Shown here piece by piece: positions 1 to 6,199 of a stretch of DNA of 8,067 bases; position 1 is the stretch's first letter; every line of letters starts with the position of its first letter. The notes under the pieces are model-generated. The model made no database searches and was not told where the DNA came from. It worked only from the letters and a program-made list of their open reading frames with translations. Source of the DNA: an uncultured Clostridia bacterium (GTDB lineage: Bacteria > Bacillota > Clostridia > Oscillospirales > Acutalibacteraceae); the NCBI GenBank assembly GCA_947168785.1, contig CAMVNL010000085.1:1-8067 (forward strand), written 5' to 3'. A program made the position numbers and the translations under genes.

Positions 1-1532
1 CCGCCCCGCAGCCGGAACAGACGGAGCGTCTCGACGGCGCGAACGGCGCCCAGTCCCAGGATCACACGGGCAATCAGGCCCGGCAGAACGCCGGCTATCA
101 GACGACGCCTCCGCAATACAGCGGGCAATACGGCGCGCCGCAGAATCCGCAGCAGCCGGGTAACGCCTACCCGTATCAGAACAATCCCTATCCCTATCAG
201 AACAGCCGGAAGGGCTATGCCTACGACGACGACGGCAAGCAGAAAAAGAGCAACGGCGGCAAAATCTTCGGTATCGTCACCGGCGCGCTCTGCCTGGTGC
301 TGATCGCCGCGCTGGTGCTGGTGATCGTCTTCGGCAAGAAGGACGGCGTTTCGCTGCCGGACGGCAAGAACAATACCGCCGCTTCGGAGGACGTCTCCGG
401 CAGCGGGGAGGACGTGGATGAGGTCGTGACGGACGAAAGCCCCGAGTCCGTCGGCAAGACCGGCAGCAAGGACGAGCTGACAGCCAAGGAGGTCTACCGG
501 AAGGTGATGGAATCCTCCGTGGGCATCCTCGTGTACAACCAGTCAGACTCCCTCGCCTCTGAAGGCACCGGCGTGCTGTTCAAAGAGAGCAACGACGGAA
601 AATATACCTATATCGTCACCTGCGCCCACGTGATCAGCGGCAACAACGGCACGTTGATCGCGCAGCTGCACGACGAGCAGCAGTATAAAGCCGAAATCGT
701 CGGCTATGACAACCGGACCGACATCGGCGTGCTGAAGATCGAAGAGAGCGGGCTGAAGCTGGCGGAAATCGGCGATTCCTCCAAGCTGGACGTGGGCGAT
801 ACGGTCTATGCCATCGGCAATCCCGGCGGCGTGGAGTTCGCCAACTCCTTCACCGGCGGCATGGTCTCCGCCCTTGACCGCCCCGTCAATTCCTCTTCCT
901 CCGGCTATACCATGGAGTGCATCCAGCACACCGCCGCCATCAACCCCGGCAACTCCGGCGGCGCGCTGGTCAACGTCTTCGGCCAGGTGATCGGCATCAA
1001 TTCCATGAAGATCGTGGACGACGAATATGAGGGCATGGGCTTCTCCGTCCCGTCCTCCGTTTTTGTGGATATCGTCAACAACATCATCACCCACGGGTAC
1101 GTTGCCAACCGCCCGAAGCTGGGCATCACCTATGTTACCGCCCAGAACTATAATTCCTACGGTATGTTTATCGCGCTGAAGGAGCTGCCCAAGGGCTCCA
1201 TCGTGATCTACTCCATCGCGGAAGACAGCAGCCTGGCCGGCACGGAGGCCAAAGAGGGCGACATGATCGTCGCCGTCAACGGCAAAAAGCTGGATGATCC
1301 CTCTTACCTGCCGGAACTGGTGGAACAGTCAAACGTGGGCGACGAGCTGACGCTCTCCATGATCCGCATCAATAAGGACTATTCCTATGAAGAGTTCGAG
1401 GTGAAGGCCAAGCTGGTGGAGGACAGAGGCGATACCGTGATCGAGCAGGAGACCACCACGCAGTCCCCCGACGATTACAGAGACTATTTCAAGGACTATT
1501 TTGACGATTACTTCGGCGATTTCTTCCATTGA
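1..1532 (+). CDS. htrA: Membrane-anchored HtrA/DegP-like trypsin-type serine protease with PDZ domain (5' partial)
   Basis: The frame is open from base 3 to the TGA at 1530-1532, so the true start lies before the window; a GTG at 297 falls inside the membrane helix and is not the start. Order of parts: a Gln/Asn/Pro/Tyr-rich segment (3-260), one hydrophobic helix (about 264-335), an acidic Ser/Glu linker, a chymotrypsin-fold protease, a PDZ domain from about 1110 to 1424, and an acidic-aromatic tail (1470-1529). The catalytic triad is visible: His in TCAHVIS (627-629), Asp in NRTDIGVL (720-722) and Ser in NPGNSGGAL (954-956). S1C-family proteases of this design degrade or refold damaged exported proteins, so the protease and PDZ parts should lie outside the membrane and the low-complexity part in the cytoplasm. 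An intrinsic terminator follows 21 bp after the stop. The family call is secure; the exact paralogue (HtrA, HtrB or YyxA type) is not. Confidence 0.93.
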   Translation, partial: APQPEQTERLDGANGAQSQDHTGNQARQNAGYQTTPPQYSGQYGAPQNPQQPGNAYPYQNNPYPYQNSRKGYAYDDDGKQKKSNGGKIFGIVTGALCLVLIAALVLVIVFGKKDGVSLPDGKNNTAASEDVSGSGEDVDEVVTDESPESVGKTGSKDELTAKEVYRKVMESSVGILVYNQSDSLASEGTGVLFKESNDGKYTYIVTCAHVISGNNGTLIAQLHDEQQYKAEIVGYDNRTDIGVLKIEESGLKLAEIGDSSKLDVGDTVYAIGNPGGVEFANSFTGGMVSALDRPVNSSSSGYTMECIQHTAAINPGNSGGALVNVFGQVIGINSMKIVDDEYEGMGFSVPSSVFVDIVNNIITHGYVANRPKLGITYVTAQNYNSYGMFIALKELPKGSIVIYSIAEDSSLAGTEAKEGDMIVAVNGKKLDDPSYLPELVEQSNVGDELTLSMIRINKDYSYEEFEVKAKLVEDRGDTVIEQETTTQSPDDYRDYFKDYFDDYFGDFFH

Positions 1533-1552
1533 TCCCATCGCCGGAATGAAAG

Positions 1553-1583
1553 ATCATCCCGCCCCGCGCGGGATGATTTTTTT
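1553..1583 (+). terminator. Rho-independent terminator after htrA
   Basis: A perfect 10-bp stem (ATCATCCCGC at 1553-1562 paired with GCGGGATGAT at 1568-1577) with a 5-base loop is followed directly by seven T residues (1577-1583, the first shared with the stem). It starts 21 bp after the protease stop and ends 10 bp before the next promoter, so it separates the two transcription units. The opposite strand lacks a comparable T run after the stem, so it should work only on the plus strand. Confidence 0.93.
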
Positions 1584-1592
1584 GATTTTATC

Positions 1593-1621
1593 TTGTATTT
1601 ACTGCCGCGGTATGGTAGAAT
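1593..1621 (+). promoter_or_regulatory. Sigma-A-type promoter with extended -10 for the DivIVA-like/pcrA unit
   Basis: TTGTAT (1593-1598) and TAGAAT (1616-1621) are separated by exactly 17 bp, and TGG stands just before the -10, matching the TGn extended -10 element. Transcription would start near 1628, giving a leader of about 80 nt before the ATG at 1709. The position just after a terminator and upstream of a gene supports a real promoter. Confidence 0.78.
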
Positions 1622-1633
1622 ACAGTATAAATG

Positions 1634-1675
1634 TGTCGGCGCTGTCTCGTTTTTGACAGCCGCCTGATTCCGACA
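1634..1675 (+). promoter_or_regulatory. Structured 5' leader: two-part stem-loop ahead of the DivIVA-like gene
   Basis: Two nested inverted repeats lie within the predicted leader. The outer pair is TGTCGG (1634-1639) with CCGACA (1670-1675). The inner pair is GCTGTC (1641-1646) with GACAGC (1655-1660), enclosing the loop TCGTTTTT. One unpaired base separates the arms on the 5' side and nine on the 3' side. There is an alternative pairing of GGC (1638-1640) with GCC (1662-1664) across a bulged C. No T run follows, so it is not a simple terminator, and I do not recognise a known riboswitch or protein-binding leader. It might stabilise the mRNA or control its translation; that is inference. Confidence 0.55.
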
Positions 1676-1694
1676 ATCCGCGAAATACGCCAGT

Positions 1695-1700
1695 GGGGGA
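1695..1700 (+). promoter_or_regulatory. Ribosome binding site deciding the start of the DivIVA-like gene
   Basis: GGGGGA lies 8 nt before the ATG at 1709 but only 1 nt before a second ATG at 1702, which is in another frame and stops after five codons. The spacing selects 1709 as the real start. Confidence 0.7.
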
Positions 1701-1708
1701 TATGACAG

Positions 1709-2326
1709 ATGACAGATAACGTTTCATTCCGTTCTTCGTTCAACGGCTTTAACCGGGAGGACGTGGTCGGCTATATCGCCGGCCTGATGGAAAAGATCGG
1801 CGCAGCCGAAAGAAATGCGGAGGAATACCGCCGCCTCGCCGCGGAAAAGGATCAGGCCGCGGAGGCCCTGAGCAAGCAGTGCGAGGAGCTGGAGCAGGAA
1901 AACCGGACGCTTTCGGACCGCTGCGAAGAGGTGGAGGAGCGCTGCGGGGAGCTGTCCGAGCGCATCGGCCTGATGGAGCAGCGTCTGAGCGAATACGACA
2001 AGCTCTCTCAGAAAAACGAAGTGAAGCTGGGCGCCGCCATGATGGACGCCAAGCGGTTTTCCGAAATGCTGGTGAAGGAGGCCAACGACCGGGCGGGCGA
2101 GGTCTATCATCAGGCGGGACTTTCCGTCACCGATTCCACCGCCGAGGCCAGAGAGATCAAGGAGCAGATGAAGGTCCTCTCCGACGAGTTCGACAGGAAC
2201 ATGGGAGCCATGCGCAAGAACATGAGCGAGCTGATCGACCGCATGACCGGCTTTAACGAAGAGATCAAGGATAACGGCGCGAAATTCCTGTACCGGTCGG
2301 AGTTTACCGACGGCAACGACGACTGA
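1709..2326 (+). CDS. DivIVA-like coiled-coil protein
   Basis: This 205-residue protein begins with a short segment (about residues 6-30, SFRSSFNGFNREDVVGYI) that resembles the N-terminal DivIVA signature, where aromatic and basic residues touch the membrane and the following 'GY..xxV..F/YI' helix starts a coiled coil. Residues 32-100 are a strongly charged coiled coil rich in Glu, Arg and Leu. Residues about 105-136 resemble the Ala-rich second helix of DivIVA-family proteins. A second helical stretch covers 145-190, and the C-terminus is short and acidic. There is no signal peptide or membrane helix. Family members assemble at curved membrane and recruit division or wall-synthesis proteins. 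It is the first gene after a promoter and ends 20 bp before pcrA, so the two are probably co-transcribed. It is shorter and more divergent than canonical DivIVA, so the exact role (division, elongation or chromosome placement) is open. Confidence 0.72.
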   Translation: MTDNVSFRSSFNGFNREDVVGYIAGLMEKIGAAERNAEEYRRLAAEKDQAAEALSKQCEELEQENRTLSDRCEEVEERCGELSERIGLMEQRLSEYDKLSQKNEVKLGAAMMDAKRFSEMLVKEANDRAGEVYHQAGLSVTDSTAEAREIKEQMKVLSDEFDRNMGAMRKNMSELIDRMTGFNEEIKDNGAKFLYRSEFTDGNDD

Positions 2327-2346
2327 CGCGCGCCGCACAGAGCAAG

Positions 2347-4902
2347 ATGGAACAGCAACTGACCGCATTAAGAAAAGCAATTATCGAAAAAGAGTTCGCC
2401 AACCTCAATGAACGGCAATTGGAAGCAGTGACCAACGTGAACGGGCCGCTGCTTATTTTGGCGGGCGCGGGCAGCGGAAAGACCACCGTGATCGTCAACC
2501 GCATCATCTGCCTGCTGAAATACGGCAACGCCTACCGGTCCGAGAAGGTCTTCACCGGCTTCACACAGCAGCCGGAAGCGCTGCTGCGCCGTTATCTGGA
2601 GGGGGACGTCTCCGTCTATCCGGAGATCGAGGGCCTTCTTCGGGTGGACGCGCCCCAGCCCTGGCAGATCCTTGCCATCACCTTTACCAACAAGGCCGCC
2701 AACGAGCTGAAGGAGCGGCTGGTGAACGCCGTGGGCGAGAATGCCAACGAGATTTGGGCCAGCACCTTCCACTCCGCCTGCGTGCGCATGCTGCGCAGGT
2801 ACGCCGACCGGCTGGGCTATACCTCTCACTTTACCATCTATGACACAGACGATTCCAAACGGATCGTGAAGGAGTGCCAGCGCCTTCTCGGCATTGATGA
2901 AAAGCGCCTGCCGCCCAAGTCGGTGATGAACGAGATCGGCCGCGCCAAGGACGAGCTGGTGACTGTGGATGAGTACGGGCGGGAAGCCGGTTCCGACGCG
3001 CGGAAGGTGGATATCGCCCGTATCTATAAGGTATATCAGGATCTGCTGCAGCAGGCGGACGCCATGGATTTCGACGACATCATCGTCAATACCGTGCGCC
3101 TTCTGCAGACGGATGCGGAGGCGCTGGAATATTACCGGAACCGCTTCCGTTATATCATGGTGGACGAATATCAGGATACCAACCACGCCCAGTACGTGCT
3201 GGTAAGCCTGTTGGCGGGGGGGCGCAACAACCTCTGCGTGGTGGGCGACGACGACCAGAGCATATACAGCTTTCGCGGCGCGAATATTGAGAACATCCTC
3301 AGCTTTGAAGAGCAGTTTCCCGACGCGGTGGTGATCCGCCTTGAGGAAAATTACCGCTCCACCCAGAATATCCTTGACGCCGCCAACGCGGTGATCGCCA
3401 ACAACAGTGAGCGCAAGGGCAAGAACCTGTGGACCTCCAACGGCAGGGGCGAGAAGATCGTCCGCAAGACCTGCCGGGACGACGTAGCGGAAGGGGAGTT
3501 CGTGGCGGATACCATCATGGACAATTCCGCCGACGGCGCCCCCTTCTCCGATAACGCGGTGCTGTACCGCATGAACGCCCAGTCCAACAACATCGAGCGG
3601 GCGCTGGTGCGGGCGGGGATCCCTTACCGCATCATCGGCGGACACCGATTCTATGACCGCAAGGAGATCCGCGACGCGCTGGCCTATCTCAGCCTGATCG
3701 CCAACCACAACGACAACGTGCGGCTGCGGCGCATCGTCAACGAGCCAAAACGGGGCATCGGTGAGACGACCGTCAACAACGCGGCGGAGATCGCTTCCCG
3801 GATGGGCGAAAGTATCTTTTCTGTCATGCGGGAGGCGGACAGCTACGCCATGCTGTCCCGCAGCGCGGCCAAGCTGAAGCTCTTTACCGAGATGATCGAC
3901 GACTTCACCCGCCGCCGGGAGCAGAATACCATTGCGGAGCTGTTCCGCATCGTCATGAACGACACGGGCTACGTCCAGTCGCTGCAGCTGGACCGTGACA
4001 CGGCGGAGGATCGGCTGGCGAACCTGGACGAGCTCTATTCCACCATCGCCCGGTATGAAGAGGAGAACGGCGACGGTGCCACCCTGGAGGGCTTTTTAGA
4101 GGAGGTCGCGCTGATCTCCGACATCGATAATTACGACGCGTCCCTTGACAGCGTCACCCTGATGACGCTTCACTCCGCGAAGGGGTTGGAATTCCCCACG
4201 GTCTTTCTGGTGGGGATGGAGAACAACGTCTTTCCCTCCGCCCAGTCGCTGGGGGAGCCGGGATTACTGGAAGAGGAGCGGCGGCTGGCATACGTTGGCA
4301 TCACCCGCGCCAAAAAGCGGCTGTATCTGCTTAACGCTTACAGCCGCCTCCAATTCGGCAAAACTTCCATGAATCCTCCCTCGCTCTTTTTAAGCGAGAT
4401 CCCGGATGAGCTGATTGAAAACCTCGACCCGGTCCGCCCCGGCGGCAGCGCCTATTACGGCGGTTCCCCCTACGGCAGCGGCTACAGCGGGACTTCCTAC
4501 GGGAGCACATACGGCTCCACCTACGGGGCCTCTTACGGCAGGTCTCTCTCCTACGGCGGTTCCTCCTCTTACGGGGGCGGCAGCCGCTACGGCTCTTCCT
4601 ACGGCGGCCGTTACGCAGACAGGGCGGAGGGCATAACAGACAGCGCCGATTTTTCCCGTGACTATTTTGAGAAACGTCCGGCGGAGTCCGCCGTGAAATC
4701 GCCGGAGCGCACCGTCGGGCAGCGCCATGAAAAGGCCGCCGCCGTCAAAACGGGCGATACCGTCACCCACCGCAAATTCGGCAGGGGACTGGTGGTCAGC
4801 GCCGTTCCCCTTGGCAACGACACGCTGCTGGAGGTCGCCTTTGAGACCTGCGGCACAAAAAAACTCATGGCCAACGCCGCCAAGCTGACGGTGGAGCCAT
4901 GA
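2347..4902 (+). CDS. pcrA: ATP-dependent 3'-5' DNA helicase PcrA/UvrD (superfamily 1A)
   Basis: The 851-residue product carries all SF1A motifs in order: Q motif (NERQLEAV, 21-28), Walker A (GAGSGKTT, 40-47), Ia (ITFTNKAANELKER, 111-124), II (VDEYQDTN, 272-279), III (VVGDDDQSIYSFRGA, 298-312), IV (EENYRSTQNI, 333-342), V (LMTLHSAKGLEFPTVFL, 605-621) and VI (LAYVGITRAKKRLYL, 648-662). The last about 50 residues (VKTGDTVTHRKFGRGLVV onward) match the Tudor-like C-terminal domain that in PcrA binds RNA polymerase. The enzyme unwinds DNA in excision repair, clears RecA and R-loops, and supports rolling-circle replication. Two departures from the textbook PcrA stand out: about 45 extra residues between motifs I and Ia (60-105), and a Tyr/Gly/Ser repeat linker (699-756). 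The ATG at 2347 is the only plausible start, but no good ribosome binding site precedes it, so coupling to the upstream gene is likely. Length is longer than the usual roughly 720-750. Confidence 0.97.
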   Translation: MEQQLTALRKAIIEKEFANLNERQLEAVTNVNGPLLILAGAGSGKTTVIVNRIICLLKYGNAYRSEKVFTGFTQQPEALLRRYLEGDVSVYPEIEGLLRVDAPQPWQILAITFTNKAANELKERLVNAVGENANEIWASTFHSACVRMLRRYADRLGYTSHFTIYDTDDSKRIVKECQRLLGIDEKRLPPKSVMNEIGRAKDELVTVDEYGREAGSDARKVDIARIYKVYQDLLQQADAMDFDDIIVNTVRLLQTDAEALEYYRNRFRYIMVDEYQDTNHAQYVLVSLLAGGRNNLCVVGDDDQSIYSFRGANIENILSFEEQFPDAVVIRLEENYRSTQNILDAANAVIANNSERKGKNLWTSNGRGEKIVRKTCRDDVAEGEFVADTIMDNSADGAPFSDNAVLYRMNAQSNNIERALVRAGIPYRIIGGHRFYDRKEIRDALAYLSLIANHNDNVRLRRIVNEPKRGIGETTVNNAAEIASRMGESIFSVMREADSYAMLSRSAAKLKLFTEMIDDFTRRREQNTIAELFRIVMNDTGYVQSLQLDRDTAEDRLANLDELYSTIARYEEENGDGATLEGFLEEVALISDIDNYDASLDSVTLMTLHSAKGLEFPTVFLVGMENNVFPSAQSLGEPGLLEEERRLAYVGITRAKKRLYLLNAYSRLQFGKTSMNPPSLFLSEIPDELIENLDPVRPGGSAYYGGSPYGSGYSGTSYGSTYGSTYGASYGRSLSYGGSSSYGGGSRYGSSYGGRYADRAEGITDSADFSRDYFEKRPAESAVKSPERTVGQRHEKAAAVKTGDTVTHRKFGRGLVVSAVPLGNDTLLEVAFETCGTKKLMANAAKLTVEP
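4441..4614 (+). repeat. Tyr/Gly/Ser-rich repeat segment in the PcrA linker
   Basis: Codons for residues 699-756 of PcrA encode degenerate units of the form S-Y-G, T-Y-G and R-Y-G, with 13 tyrosines in 58 residues. The DNA shows recurring TACGG blocks, but codons for Ser and Gly vary between units, so this is a protein-level repeat kept over time more than a fresh DNA expansion. It sits between the last helicase motif and the Tudor-like domain. Confidence 0.88.
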
Positions 4903-4924
4903 GCAGGTGATCGCTGCGGGAGGG

Positions 4925-6091
4925 TCAGTCGAAATTCATCAGACGGAGATTGACGATCTCGCCCTCTTTGTTGGCGCGGTAGATGCTCATTATCAGCCCC
5001 ACGCCGATGTAAATGCAAAGGTTGGAGGAGCCGCCCGCGCTGAAGAACGGCAGGGTGATGCCGATGACCGGCAGGATCTTCAGGCACATGCCGATATTGA
5101 CCAGCACCTGAAAGGATATCATCGTCGCCATGCCGTAGCACATCAGCTCCGTCGATTTGATCAGCGAGCGGCTGCCGTTTCGGATCATCCGCAGGGAGAT
5201 CAGCAGCAGCAGGCCAAGGCAGGCGACGCAGCCCACCAGGCCCAGCTCCTCGCCGATGCAGGTGAAGATCATGTCGTTTTCACTTTCCGGCACCAGGCCG
5301 ATCTGCGTATAGCTGCCGTGGAACAGGCCCTGCCCCAGCAGTCCGCCGTGCTGGATCGCCTCCAGCCCGTAGTTCTGCTGATACATGATGTCTTTATACA
5401 GATCCGGATAGATCAGCCCTAAAAAGCGTTCCTTCTGGGTGTTGGAGAACAGAAAATACCATACCCCCGGCGCGGCGGCGCACACCCCCGCGACGCCGAT
5501 GAGAAAGTACCGGAGCTGCACCCCGGCGCAGAACATCATAACGATGAAGATGGCCATAAAGACCAGCGCGCTGCCGAGGTCACCGGAGAGAATGACCAGC
5601 CCCACGGGGACCATGCCGTGGATGCAGAGAAAGATCAGCTGCTTGATCTCTCTCAGCCGGTCGCTGACCAGATCCAGATGCATCCCGAAGGTGATGATGA
5701 AGCCGATCTTGACCAGCTCCGACGGCTGGAAATAGAGCGCGGAGCCGATTTTGATCCAGGTCTTCGCGTCCTGCCGTTCCGCCGGTCCCACGCCCACCCC
5801 CGGGATGAACAGCACCAGCATCAGCAGAATGCTGACGGCCCCGATCAGCGGGTAGAGCTTGGTGATGAAGTTGTAGTCGATCAGCGAGATGGCCACGGAC
5901 AGCGCCACGCCCATCAGCACGGCGAGGATCATGGTCCGCGTGTCGCGGGACATCGGCGCGCCGCCCTCGATATCCACGATGGTGGCGCTGTGGACCATGA
6001 GAATGCCGAACGCCGACGCGGCGGCGCACAGCAGCAGCAGGATCCAGTCGGTCTCCCGGATCAGTTCCGATCGTTTGTTTTTGTTCAGCAT
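4925..6091 (-). CDS. rodA: RodA, SEDS-family peptidoglycan glycosyltransferase
   Basis: The 388-residue protein has about ten hydrophobic segments (first at about residues 15-36, last at about 343-371) and the SEDS signatures: FQPSELVKI (121-129), SGDLGSALV (169-177), QQNYGLEAIQHGGLLGQG (238-255), VPESENDMIF (267-276) with the conserved Asp at 273, GEELG (280-284) and the C-terminal LPFFSAGGSS (347-356). SEDS proteins polymerise lipid II into glycan strands with a class B penicillin-binding protein; RodA does so in the elongation machinery. The lack of an extended C-terminus and the 'VPESxxDxIF' loop favour RodA over FtsW, though SpoVE-type paralogues cannot be excluded. ATG at 6089-6091 is the only usable start: upstream in frame there is no ATG, GTG or TTG before a stop at 6140-6142. 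The nearest purine run (AAAAGG) is only 1 nt from the ATG. The gene is monocistronic here, with its own promoter. Confidence 0.93.
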   Translation of the reverse strand: MLNKNKRSELIRETDWILLLLCAAASAFGILMVHSATIVDIEGGAPMSRDTRTMILAVLMGVALSVAISLIDYNFITKLYPLIGAVSILLMLVLFIPGVGVGPAERQDAKTWIKIGSALYFQPSELVKIGFIITFGMHLDLVSDRLREIKQLIFLCIHGMVPVGLVILSGDLGSALVFMAIFIVMMFCAGVQLRYFLIGVAGVCAAAPGVWYFLFSNTQKERFLGLIYPDLYKDIMYQQNYGLEAIQHGGLLGQGLFHGSYTQIGLVPESENDMIFTCIGEELGLVGCVACLGLLLLISLRMIRNGSRSLIKSTELMCYGMATMISFQVLVNIGMCLKILPVIGITLPFFSAGGSSNLCIYIGVGLIMSIYRANKEGEIVNLRLMNFD

Positions 6092-6143
6092 GCCTTTTAT
6101 GAATTGCGGACCTGCGCCCGCTTCCTTTTCTTTGTTTACTCAC

Positions 6144-6172
6144 ATTATATCTGTTTTTGTTTCGTATTTCAA
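6144..6172 (-). promoter_or_regulatory. Near-consensus sigma-A promoter for rodA
   Basis: On the minus strand, TTGAAA (plus 6167-6172) and a perfect TATAAT (plus 6144-6149) are separated by 17 bp of A-rich spacer. Transcription would start near 6137, giving a leader of about 45 nt before the rodA ATG. It lies in the 108-bp divergent gap between rodA and tsaE. Confidence 0.87.
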
Positions 6173-6199
6173 CCCAAAACTTATCAGGAGCAACGGCTT

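Noticed and set aside
543..1094. Minus-strand 183-codon frame opposite the HtrA protease domain
   Set aside because: It is antisense to the catalytic triad region and has the Gly/Ala/Asp/His bias of a complement shadow.
1149..1154. Perfect TATAAT hexamer inside the HtrA PDZ region
   Set aside because: No acceptable -35 element lies 16-18 bp upstream, and no gene start follows nearby.
2368..3708. A 446-codon open frame on the minus strand opposite pcrA
   Set aside because: It is fully antisense to conserved helicase motifs, has a composition typical of the complement of GC-rich codons, no recognisable domain, and no ribosome binding site or promoter that I can see.
4441..4614. Recent DNA tandem-repeat expansion or assembly artefact in pcrA
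   Set aside because: The repeat units differ in length and codon choice and the reading frame continues intact into a normal Tudor-like domain, so an artefact is unlikely.
6075..6103. Possible plus-strand promoter for tsaE, TTGTTT-17-TATGAA
   Set aside because: Both boxes are weak matches and overlap the rodA start region. tsaE needs a promoter somewhere in or near 6070-6190, but I cannot assign it from sequence alone.
5580..6143. Minus-strand 187-codon frame starting GTG at 6143, overlapping rodA
   Set aside because: It is a shifted frame within rodA, rich in Arg/Gly/Asp with no membrane segments, whereas the rodA frame carries every SEDS motif.
5618..6199. Long plus-strand reading frame running in frame into tsaE
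   Set aside because: The part before 6200 is antisense to rodA and would encode a Gln/His/Asp-rich peptide unlike any family. The AGGAG-supported ATG at 6200 gives a standard-length TsaE.
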